This document shows, in pieces, positions 1 to 6,842 of a stretch of DNA of 6,842 nucleotides; the first letter of the stretch is position 1; each line of letters opens with the position of its first letter. Below the pieces are notes generated by a model. The model saw only the letters and a program-made list of their open reading frames with translations. It was not told the origin of the DNA and searched no databases. This DNA is from an uncultured Clostridium sp. Its GTDB lineage: Bacteria > Bacillota > Clostridia > TANB77 > CAG-508. The stretch lies in contig CAOJXM010000056.1 in the NCBI GenBank assembly GCA_948465625.1, forward strand, positions 1 to 6,842. Reading direction: 5' to 3'. The translations under genes were made by a program, and so were the position numbers.

Positions 1-2
1 AG

Positions 3-3000
3 TTATTAAATCATATGCTAGCCAAACAAGCAGGAAGTACGAAGCAAAAATATTTTATTACTTCTATAACAGGATTAAAAGCCATGTTCTTAAGAGCATT
101 TAGTGCATTTGCATTTTTACCACATAAAGCCTATTTATCAGCCAATGCCATTTTAAAAACCATTTATCGAATGAGAGTAAGTAAGAAAAATTTACTAGAA
201 TGGACAACAGCAGAAGAAGCAGAAAAAAAAGCAAAAACAACACTTATCTCTTATTATAAATTAATGTTTAGTAATGTGGTACTAGCTATTTTATTCGCAA
301 TTTATGCAATTCTTTTTAGCAAAGGAATTACTAGCACTATTTTACTAATTGCCTCTACCATTTGGTTTTTCGCACCTATTTTTGCTTGGCAAGTTAGTAA
401 AGAAAGGGTAGAACCAGCCAAAGTAAAAGAATTACAAGATGACGAAATTAAATATATTGTAGAAATTGGACAAAAAACTTGGGAATTTTTTCGTACCTAT
501 ATGAACCAAGAAAACCACTACTTGCCACCAGATAATTATCAAGAAGATCGAGTAAACAAAATTGTATATCGAACCTCATCTACCAATATTGGTCTTGGGT
601 TAATGAGTATCGTATCAGCCTATGATTTGGGATATATCGACTTAAAAGAAGCAATTGATTTGATTAGCAAAACCATGGAAACCATAGCAAAACTAGCAAA
701 ATGGAATGGGCATTTGTACAATTGGTACAATACCAAAACACTAGAACCATTAATGCCAAGGTATATCTCAACCGTAGATAGTGGAAACTTTGTAGGATAT
801 TTATATGTATTAAAAGAATTTTTGAAAAATATACCAGAACCAACAGAGCAAACGAAAAATTTAGTAGAACAAATCAATCAATTAATTGACAATACAGACT
901 TTAGTGTATTATATGATAAAGAAAAACGATTATTTTCGATTGGCTATAATTTAGAGGATAATAAACTAACCGACTCTTATTATGATTTATTAGCATCTGA
1001 GGCAAGGCAAGCAAGTTTAGTAGCCATTGCTAAACACGATGTACCAACCAAACATTGGCAAAACTTAAGTAGAACCCTCACCATTATGAATGGATACAAA
1101 GGGCTAGTATCATGGTCAGGAACTGCGTTTGAATATTTAATGCCAAATGTCAATATTAAAAAATACGAAGGTAGTTTACTAGACGAATCTTCAAAATTTC
1201 TAATAATGAGTCAACAAGAATATGCTAAGAGATTAGGAATACCATGGGGAATTTCAGAATCAGCATTTAACTTAAAAGATTTGAATTCCAATTATCAATA
1301 CAAAGCATTTGGAATTCCTTGGTTAGGCTTAAAAAGAGGCTTAGGTGACGAAATGGTAGTTTCTTCGTATGGTACCATATTAGCTCTTTTTGATGAACCA
1401 AAAGCAGTATGGCAAAACCTAAAAAGCTTAGAACAAAAAGGAATGTATGGCAAATATGGGTTTTATGAAGCAATCGACTTTACACCAAAAAGAATCCCAG
1501 CAAACAGTAAATATGCTGTGGTAAAAACGTACATGGCACACCACCAAGGATTAATCCTATTATCCATTAACAATCTAATGAATAACAATATTTTACAAGA
1601 ACGATTTATGGGGAATCCACAAATAAAAGCAGTAGATATTTTACTACAAGAAAGAATGCCAGAAGATGTAGTCATTACCAAAGAAAAGAAAGAGAAAATT
1701 GAAAAATTAAAAAATGTAGACTACGAAAATTATACGATGAAAAACTACACCAAAATACAACCAGAGTTAAACAATTATAATGTCATTTCCAATGAAAACT
1801 ACACCATTTGTATGAACGAAAAAGGAGAAGGATTTAGTAAATATAAGGATATTTTCGTCAATCGATTTAAAGCAAGCAATGATTATCCAGAGGGAATTTT
1901 CTTTTTTGTGAAAAATATCAGAAGCAAACGAATTTGGTCAACTGGTTACCAAAATGGTATCAAACCAGAAAAATACGAAATTAGTTTTACACCAGATCAA
2001 AATCAAATTACCAGAGTAGACGAAAATATTACAACAACTTGTAAAACCATTGTCGCACCAGATGAGGCAGTTGAGATACGTTTAATCGAATTAAAAAATA
2101 ATGGAAACATTGAAGAAACCATAGAAATTACTAGCTTGTTTGAGCCAGTATTATCAACCAAAGAGCAAGATTATTCGCATATGGCATTTAATAATTTATT
2201 CTTAAAATACGAATATTTAGAAGAAACCAATTCTATTTTAGTAAAACGAAACAAAAGAGGAAATAGCAAAGAAATTTATTTAGGAGTGAATTTGTACACA
2301 CAAGATGAAACCATAGGAGAAATGGAATACGAAATTGATGCCGAAAAATTAAATGCAGGAAGTAGCTTTTTAATACCAAAAATGATTGAAAATTCGGTTC
2401 CTTTTTCCAAACAGCTTGGATTAAGCATTGCACCAATTGTAGCCTTAAAACGTACCATGAAAATTGCTCCAAAACAAAAAGTAACATTAAGTCTTATCAT
2501 TAGTGTAGCAGAAGAAAAGGAACAAGTAGAAGAAAATTTAAAGAAATATAGCAACCACGAAAATACCATTCGAGCCTTTGCATTATCAAGAGTAAGGGTA
2601 GAAGAAGAAAGTAGATATTTAGGAATAAAAGGAAGCGATATAGAAACATACCAAAAAATACTATCCTATTTAATCGTACAAAACCCAATGAAATCCCTTG
2701 TTGCAAAAACACAGAAACAATATACCCAACAGGATTTGTGGAAGTATGGTATTTCAGGAGATTTTCCAATTTTGCTGATAAAAATTAAAGATGTAAATGA
2801 TATTGATATGATAAAAGAAATGCTAAAAGCGTATGAATTTTTTAGAGTAAAAAATATAACAGTAGAATTGGTAATTTTAGATGAAGAAGAAAATGTGTAC
2901 GAAAAATATGTAAGAGAAGCCATAGAAGGAGAAATCGCAAATCGCCATTTGGAATATTTAAGAAATCTACGAGGTGGTATTTTTGTATTAAATGCCAATG

Positions 3001-5588
3001 AAATAGAAGATAAAGATTTATTAGAATTTCGAGCCAATTTAATCATGAATGCACACGATGGAAATAGCAAAGGAATTTTAAAAGATTTAGAAGAAGAATA
3101 TTTAGAAAATATCCCAAATATTGGTTATGAAAAAGAAGAAATCGTGGAAATACCAAATTTTGAAAAGAAAAGCAATGGAATGGAATTTGAGAAATTAAAA
3201 TATTACAATGAGTATGGAGCCTTTTCGGAAGATGGAAAAGAATATCGAATCAAAGTCAATAAAAATACCAAATTACCAGCAGTATGGAGCCATATTTTAG
3301 CAAATGAACATTTTGGAACATTAGTCACACAAAATATGGGTGGGTTTACTTGGTGTAACAATAGTAGATTAAATCGAATTAGTTCTTGGTCAAATCATAC
3401 CATTTTAGACACACCATCTGAAATTCTTTACCTAAAGGATAAAGAGTATAATCAAGTCTGGTCATTTAATGCAAATTTAGATACAAAGGATGAAGATTAC
3501 TATATTACCTATGGGTTTGGGTATGCAAAATACACCAATATTCGTTTAGGACTATTACAAGAAGTAGAAGTGTTTGTACCACAAAAAGAATCAGTAAAAG
3601 TAAATTTGATTCGTCTAAAAAATACAATGCCACAAAAGCGAACCCTAAAACTGCTATACTTTGTAAAACCAGTATTAGGAGAAGATGAAATCAAAACAGA
3701 AGGGTATATTCATACCAAATTCGATGAAAATTCCAATATTGTAGAGGCAACTAGCATGTATTATAGTGACATTGCACATTCGAATTGCTATGTGTCAAGT
3801 AGTGAGAAGATTGTGTCTTTTAGTGGGGATCGAAAATCATTTTTTGGAAAAGGCAATTTAAAAGAGCCAGAAAGTATTCATAAAGTTAGATTAGACAATC
3901 AAAATTCAATGGGAAAACCAGGTTGTATTGCGATTGAATTAAAAGTAGAATTAAAAGCATATGAAGATAAAGAAATATCCATTATATTAGGTAGTGAAAG
4001 GGAAGAAGGAAAAAGGCAACAAATTGCCTACCAATATACCAAAGTAGAAGAATGTAAGCAGGCATTAGAAAATACAAAAAGGTATTGGTCAGAACTGTTA
4101 AGAACCGTTCAAATTAAAACACCAAGTGAGTCAATGAACATTTTATTAAATGGTTGGATTGCTTATCAAACCATTGTCAGTAGAATTTGGGCAAAATCTG
4201 CTTTTTACCAATCTGGCGGAGCGTTTGGTTTCCGAGACCAATTGCAAGACACTTTGGGGATGAAGTTTTTGGATAGCAATTTTATGAAAAATCAAATTAT
4301 AAAGCATGCAGCCCATCAGTTTATCGAAGGAGATGTAGAACATTGGTGGCATGAAGAAACCAATCGAGGCATTCGAACTAGATTTTCCGATGATTTGTTA
4401 TGGCTTGCTTATGTAACAGCAGAGTATATTAATTATACGGGGGATGATGCTATCTTAGAGGAACAAGTACCATATTTAGCAGGTGCTATACTACAAGAGC
4501 AAGAAGACGAAAAATATGATTTATTTTTGCCATCCAATACAATCGGAAACATTTATGAACATTGTATCAGAGCCATTGAAAGAGCATTACAATTTGGTGA
4601 AAATAGTCTACCTAAAATTGGTTCAGGTGACTGGAATGACGGATTTAGTACGGTAGGAAATAAAGGAAGAGGAGAAAGTGTATGGCTAGGATTTTTCCTA
4701 TATGAAGTGTTAAATCGATTTATCCCAATTTGCGAAAGTAGGCAAGACCAAGAAAAAGTAGAAAAATATAAACAAATTCAAGTAAATTTAAAAAAAGCAT
4801 TAAATACAGTGGCTTGGGATGGTAGATGGTATAAAAGGGCCTTTATGGATGATGGAAAAGTGCTAGGTACGATTGAAAATGAAGAATGTAAAATAGATAG
4901 CATTGCACAAAGTTGGGCCATTTTATCCAATGCTGGAGATAACGATAAAAAATTCATTGCTATGGAAAGTCTAGAAAATTATTTAGTGGATAAAGAAAAT
5001 GGAATGATTAAATTACTTGACCCACCTTTTGAGAAAAGTAGTTTAGAGCCAGGTTATATTAAAGCCTATTTACCAGGTGTTAGAGAAAATGGTGGACAAT
5101 ATACCCATGCTGCTATTTGGACCATTCTTGCTTTTGCGGTGTTGGGATTAGGAGATAAGGCAAGCGAATATTTTAAAATGATTAATCCTATTGAACATGC
5201 TAAAACCAAAGAAGCAGTAAATAAATATAAAGTAGAACCATATGTATTAGCTGCAGATGTTTATGGAAGTGGTAATTTAATAGGCCGTGGTGGTTGGACT
5301 TGGTATACAGGTTCTAGTAGTTGGTTCTATAAAGCAGGAATTGAAACTATATTAGGCTTAACCATCCAAAAAGGAATGTTGTCAATCAAACCATGTATTG
5401 CAAAAGAGTGGAAAGAGTATAGTATGATTTATCAATACAAAAGTAGCACTTATTATATTAAGGTAAAAAATCCAAATGGAAAAAATACAGGAGTAGAAAG
5501 TTTTAAGGTAAATGGAGAAGAAATAGAAGAAAAACAAGTAAAATTGATTGATAATGGAAAACGATATGAAATCGAAGTAGAAATGTAA
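3..5588 (+). CDS. Cyclic beta-1,2-glucan synthase (NdvB/ChvB/Cgs type), 5'-truncated by window edge
   Basis: Residues are numbered from the Met at 15. The frame is open to the window edge (Leu-Leu-Asn-His precede it) and no ribosome binding site is visible, so this Met is internal. Homologues have about 2,800 residues, so roughly 950, including the GT84 glycosyltransferase, should lie upstream. Visible order: FLPHKA and LLEW motifs (34-63) that follow the GT part in NdvB; transmembrane helices at about 88-103 and 108-126; GH189/glycoamylase-like cyclisation domain 144-555 (STVDSGN 252-258, LLASEAR 325-331, SWSGTAFEYL 366-375, GIPWGISES 408-416, YMAHHQG 506-512, LLQER 543-547); first GH94-like sandwich 588-835 with a short helical part (LWKYGISGD 908-916); second sandwich 1060-1325 (TWCNNSR 1112-1118); GH94 (alpha/alpha)6 barrel 1366-1785 with GGAFGFRDQ 1401-1409, HWWH 1443-1446, GDWNDG 1538-1543 (family general acid is an Asp here), NGGQYTH 1692-1698 and GGWTWYTGS 1759-1767; C-terminal beta domain to 1857. 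Known family role: make, trim with phosphate and cyclise beta-1,2-glucan at the cytoplasmic membrane. The product here is inferred. No frameshift is seen. Confidence 0.9.
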   Translation, partial: LLNHMLAKQAGSTKQKYFITSITGLKAMFLRAFSAFAFLPHKAYLSANAILKTIYRMRVSKKNLLEWTTAEEAEKKAKTTLISYYKLMFSNVVLAILFAIYAILFSKGITSTILLIASTIWFFAPIFAWQVSKERVEPAKVKELQDDEIKYIVEIGQKTWEFFRTYMNQENHYLPPDNYQEDRVNKIVYRTSSTNIGLGLMSIVSAYDLGYIDLKEAIDLISKTMETIAKLAKWNGHLYNWYNTKTLEPLMPRYISTVDSGNFVGYLYVLKEFLKNIPEPTEQTKNLVEQINQLIDNTDFSVLYDKEKRLFSIGYNLEDNKLTDSYYDLLASEARQASLVAIAKHDVPTKHWQNLSRTLTIMNGYKGLVSWSGTAFEYLMPNVNIKKYEGSLLDESSKFLIMSQQEYAKRLGIPWGISESAFNLKDLNSNYQYKAFGIPWLGLKRGLGDEMVVSSYGTILALFDEPKAVWQNLKSLEQKGMYGKYGFYEAIDFTPKRIPANSKYAVVKTYMAHHQGLILLSINNLMNNNILQERFMGNPQIKAVDILLQERMPEDVVITKEKKEKIEKLKNVDYENYTMKNYTKIQPELNNYNVISNENYTICMNEKGEGFSKYKDIFVNRFKASNDYPEGIFFFVKNIRSKRIWSTGYQNGIKPEKYEISFTPDQNQITRVDENITTTCKTIVAPDEAVEIRLIELKNNGNIEETIEITSLFEPVLSTKEQDYSHMAFNNLFLKYEYLEETNSILVKRNKRGNSKEIYLGVNLYTQDETIGEMEYEIDAEKLNAGSSFLIPKMIENSVPFSKQLGLSIAPIVALKRTMKIAPKQKVTLSLIISVAEEKEQVEENLKKYSNHENTIRAFALSRVRVEEESRYLGIKGSDIETYQKILSYLIVQNPMKSLVAKTQKQYTQQDLWKYGISGDFPILLIKIKDVNDIDMIKEMLKAYEFFRVKNITVELVILDEEENVYEKYVREAIEGEIANRHLEYLRNLRGGIFVLNANEIEDKDLLEFRANLIMNAHDGNSKGILKDLEEEYLENIPNIGYEKEEIVEIPNFEKKSNGMEFEKLKYYNEYGAFSEDGKEYRIKVNKNTKLPAVWSHILANEHFGTLVTQNMGGFTWCNNSRLNRISSWSNHTILDTPSEILYLKDKEYNQVWSFNANLDTKDEDYYITYGFGYAKYTNIRLGLLQEVEVFVPQKESVKVNLIRLKNTMPQKRTLKLLYFVKPVLGEDEIKTEGYIHTKFDENSNIVEATSMYYSDIAHSNCYVSSSEKIVSFSGDRKSFFGKGNLKEPESIHKVRLDNQNSMGKPGCIAIELKVELKAYEDKEISIILGSEREEGKRQQIAYQYTKVEECKQALENTKRYWSELLRTVQIKTPSESMNILLNGWIAYQTIVSRIWAKSAFYQSGGAFGFRDQLQDTLGMKFLDSNFMKNQIIKHAAHQFIEGDVEHWWHEETNRGIRTRFSDDLLWLAYVTAEYINYTGDDAILEEQVPYLAGAILQEQEDEKYDLFLPSNTIGNIYEHCIRAIERALQFGENSLPKIGSGDWNDGFSTVGNKGRGESVWLGFFLYEVLNRFIPICESRQDQEKVEKYKQIQVNLKKALNTVAWDGRWYKRAFMDDGKVLGTIENEECKIDSIAQSWAILSNAGDNDKKFIAMESLENYLVDKENGMIKLLDPPFEKSSLEPGYIKAYLPGVRENGGQYTHAAIWTILAFAVLGLGDKASEYFKMINPIEHAKTKEAVNKYKVEPYVLAADVYGSGNLIGRGGWTWYTGSSSWFYKAGIETILGLTIQKGMLSIKPCIAKEWKEYSMIYQYKSSTYYIKVKNPNGKNTGVESFKVNGEEIEEKQVKLIDNGKRYEIEVEM

Positions 5589-5590
5589 AA

Positions 5591-5614
5591 ATTGGGAGAA
5601 GTTATTCTCCCAAT
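5591..5614 (-). terminator. Intrinsic terminator in the convergent gap, probably bidirectional
   Basis: A perfect 10-bp inverted repeat (5591-5600 with 5605-5614, arm ATTGGGAGAA) encloses a 4-base loop at 5601-5604. On the minus strand the stem runs straight into TTTTACATTT, a usable U-tract, so it fits best as the terminator of the penicillin-binding protein gene. On the plus strand it is followed by the weaker ATTACTTTTAC, so it may also stop the glucan synthase transcript, whose stop codon ends 2 bases before the stem. The minus-strand TAA stop codon (5602-5604) lies in the loop, so the 3' arm on the plus strand also encodes the last codons of the penicillin-binding protein. Termination itself is inferred from structure only. 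Confidence 0.8.
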
Positions 5615-6842
5615 ATTACTTTTACAACGGTTCCTTCTTCTACAGAGGCATTAAATTCTGGTTCTTGGCTAATGACTTTTCCACTTCCTTCTGTAGAGAT
5701 ATTCAAATTTTTCGATTTTAACGAGTTGGCAGCTTGAGAGGCTGTCATATTTTTTAAGTTTGGTACATTTACTGATGTTCTAACATCATTTTGTGCAGTA
5801 TAAAGCATAACAATAGAATCGTTAAACAATTTGGTATTGGCTGCTGGAACTTGCGAACTTACTAAGTCTTGGTTTTTATTACCATTTAGTGTAAAGCTTG
5901 AACGAAAACCAGCTCTTTCTAATATTCGTTGTGCTTCTGCTACTGTTTTATTTACCACATTTGGTACTGTTTTTAATTCTGTAGAATTGGTGGTTAAATT
6001 CATAGCATCTGCTTGAATGCCTAAGTAAGGTAAAATTTCACCTAAAATATTAGATACCACAGGACCTGCAACGGTACCACCATGGAAGTTCTTTACTTGT
6101 GGGTCATATAAAATAACTAAAACCACAACTTCTGGATTTTCCACAGGAGAGATAGCAACAAAAGATGCCACATATCCTTCCTCTTTTTTAGTTTGGGCAG
6201 GTTCAGAAGTACCTGTTTTACCACCTACCGAATAACCTTTTACGGCTCCATTTGAACCAGTACCATTGGTTACAACAGATTCCATGATGCTTTTCATTTC
6301 ATTAGCCGTTTCTTTTGAAATGACTTGTCTAATTTCTACTGGGTCAATATTCGTAACGGTATTGGTGTTGGTATTAATAACTTGTTTTACAATACGAGGT
6401 TTCATTAAAACACCATCATTGGCAATTGCAGAAATTGCTTTAATTAATTGGATTGGTGTCATGGTAATTCTTTGCCCAAACGACATGGTTGCAAGTTCGA
6501 CTGGTAAGATTTTAGATTGGTTAAAGAAAATACCCTTTTGGTCTCCTGGTAAATCAATTCCACTAGGATTAAATAAGCCAAAAGCATTGTAGTATTTATA
6601 TAAAGTATTCACACCAATTCGGTTGCATAATTGAATCATACCAGGGTTACAAGAATTTTCTAATACATTTCTTAAGGTTTGTCTTCCATGAGCTGCTTTA
6701 GACCAACATTTAATGGCTTGCCCTGTTACTTCTTCTACACCAGTACAAGTAAAATCATTTGTTACATCTGTTTGCGTAATGTTTTCATCTAGTGCAATAG
6801 CAGCATTGATTAATTTAAAAGTAGAGCCTGGCTCATAAGTAC
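5602..6842 (-). CDS. spoVD: Class B penicillin-binding protein with two PASTA domains, SpoVD/FtsI family, 5'-truncated by window edge
   Basis: This is a D,D-transpeptidase that cross-links peptidoglycan on the outer face of the cytoplasmic membrane. In this family SpoVD makes spore cortex and the close paralogue FtsI/PBP2B makes septal wall. The frame stays open from 5602 to the window edge. The Met codon at 6637-6639 lies downstream of the catalytic serine, so it is not the start. Going downstream: YEPGSTFK with catalytic Ser at 6823-6825 and Lys at 6814-6816; FTCTG; IKCW (Cys 6706-6708); HGRQT; NSCNPG giving the SxN motif at 6646-6654; GGKTGTSEP with the KTG triad at 6211-6219; PASTA 1 at about 5797-5976 (starts LKTVPNV); PASTA 2 at 5605-5772 (starts VNVPNL, ends VVKVILGE). 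The membrane anchor and dimerisation domain, some 250-300 residues, should lie beyond 6842. The cysteine pattern and the CW...HG.QT...NSCNP block favour SpoVD over FtsI. Two PASTA domains rather than the single one in Bacillus subtilis SpoVD leave some doubt, and in some Clostridia one such protein could serve both roles. It converges on the glucan synthase gene, with no sign of shared function. Confidence 0.9.
   Translation of the reverse strand, partial: TYEPGSTFKLINAAIALDENITQTDVTNDFTCTGVEEVTGQAIKCWSKAAHGRQTLRNVLENSCNPGMIQLCNRIGVNTLYKYYNAFGLFNPSGIDLPGDQKGIFFNQSKILPVELATMSFGQRITMTPIQLIKAISAIANDGVLMKPRIVKQVINTNTNTVTNIDPVEIRQVISKETANEMKSIMESVVTNGTGSNGAVKGYSVGGKTGTSEPAQTKKEEGYVASFVAISPVENPEVVVLVILYDPQVKNFHGGTVAGPVVSNILGEILPYLGIQADAMNLTTNSTELKTVPNVVNKTVAEAQRILERAGFRSSFTLNGNKNQDLVSSQVPAANTKLFNDSIVMLYTAQNDVRTSVNVPNLKNMTASQAANSLKSKNLNISTEGSGKVISQEPEFNASVEEGTVVKVILGE

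Noticed and set aside
15..17. ATG as the true start of the glucan synthase
   Set aside because: The same frame is open back to the window edge, no Shine-Dalgarno sequence precedes it, and the following segment matches the interior of NdvB-type proteins just after the glycosyltransferase region.
262..400. Separate small membrane protein from the two-helix hydrophobic segment
   Set aside because: The helices are in frame within the long open frame and sit where NdvB-type proteins have membrane segments between the glycosyltransferase and cyclisation domains.
2666..3070. 134-codon minus-strand open frame opposite the glucan synthase
   Set aside because: It is antisense to the strongly conserved GISGD region, its Ser/Phe/Ile-rich translation is what the complement of Glu/Lys/Asn-rich coding gives, and it has no ribosome binding site or recognisable motif. 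The same applies to the other minus-strand frames between 620 and 4352.
15..5588. Stand-alone cellobiose or 1,2-beta-oligoglucan phosphorylase (GH94)
   Set aside because: Those enzymes have about 800-1,100 residues and no cyclisation domain or membrane helices. The long chain with a GH189-like domain and two sandwiches fits a cyclic glucan synthase instead.
6266..6592. 108-codon plus-strand open frame opposite the penicillin-binding protein
   Set aside because: It is a complement shadow of the transpeptidase domain with hydrophobic, motif-free translation. The 61-codon plus-strand frame at 5831-6016 is rejected likewise as a shadow of the PASTA 1 region and the segment just before it.
6637..6639. 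Minus-strand ATG as the start of the penicillin-binding protein
   Set aside because: The upstream codons in frame encode YEPGSTFK, IKCW and NSCNPG, essential parts of the transpeptidase, so this Met is internal and the gene continues beyond the window.

Overview
The window is AT-rich, with G+C by eye about one third. It holds the 3' parts of two large convergent genes and almost no non-coding sequence. A SpoVD-like penicillin-binding protein, the low G+C and the codon choice together point to a Firmicute, most likely an uncultured or gut-type spore-forming member of the Clostridia. No rRNA or other taxonomic marker is present, so this is an inference.

Positions 3-5588 (+) encode at least 1,861 C-terminal residues of a giant membrane-anchored cyclic beta-1,2-glucan synthase of the NdvB/ChvB/Cgs type. 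The visible order is: membrane-proximal segment with two transmembrane helices, GH189-like cyclisation (glycoamylase-like) domain, a first GH94-type beta-sandwich with a rudimentary helical part that lacks catalytic motifs, a second GH94 beta-sandwich, a complete GH94 phosphorylase barrel, and a small C-terminal beta domain. The N-terminal glycosyltransferase (GT84) part should lie upstream of the window. In the known family model the GT84 part elongates a beta-1,2-glucan from UDP-glucose, the GH94 part trims it by phosphorolysis to set its length, and the middle domain closes the ring.

Positions 5602-6842 (-) encode the C-terminal 413 or so residues of a class B penicillin-binding protein. 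It has the STFK, SCN and KTG active-site motifs followed by two PASTA domains. The spacing of two cysteines relative to the catalytic serine matches the redox pair of Bacillus SpoVD, so SpoVD is the preferred name.

The two stop codons are separated by 13 bases. A perfect 10-bp hairpin in that gap has the spoVD stop codon in its loop and probably terminates spoVD, and perhaps both transcripts. Nothing indicates that the two genes share a pathway. I saw no mobile elements, RNA genes, CRISPR arrays or promoters. Both gene starts are outside the window, so upstream regulation cannot be read. I did not find a new multi-gene system. The most notable items are a cyclic glucan synthase in a Gram-positive-type genome and the preserved SpoVD cysteine switch.
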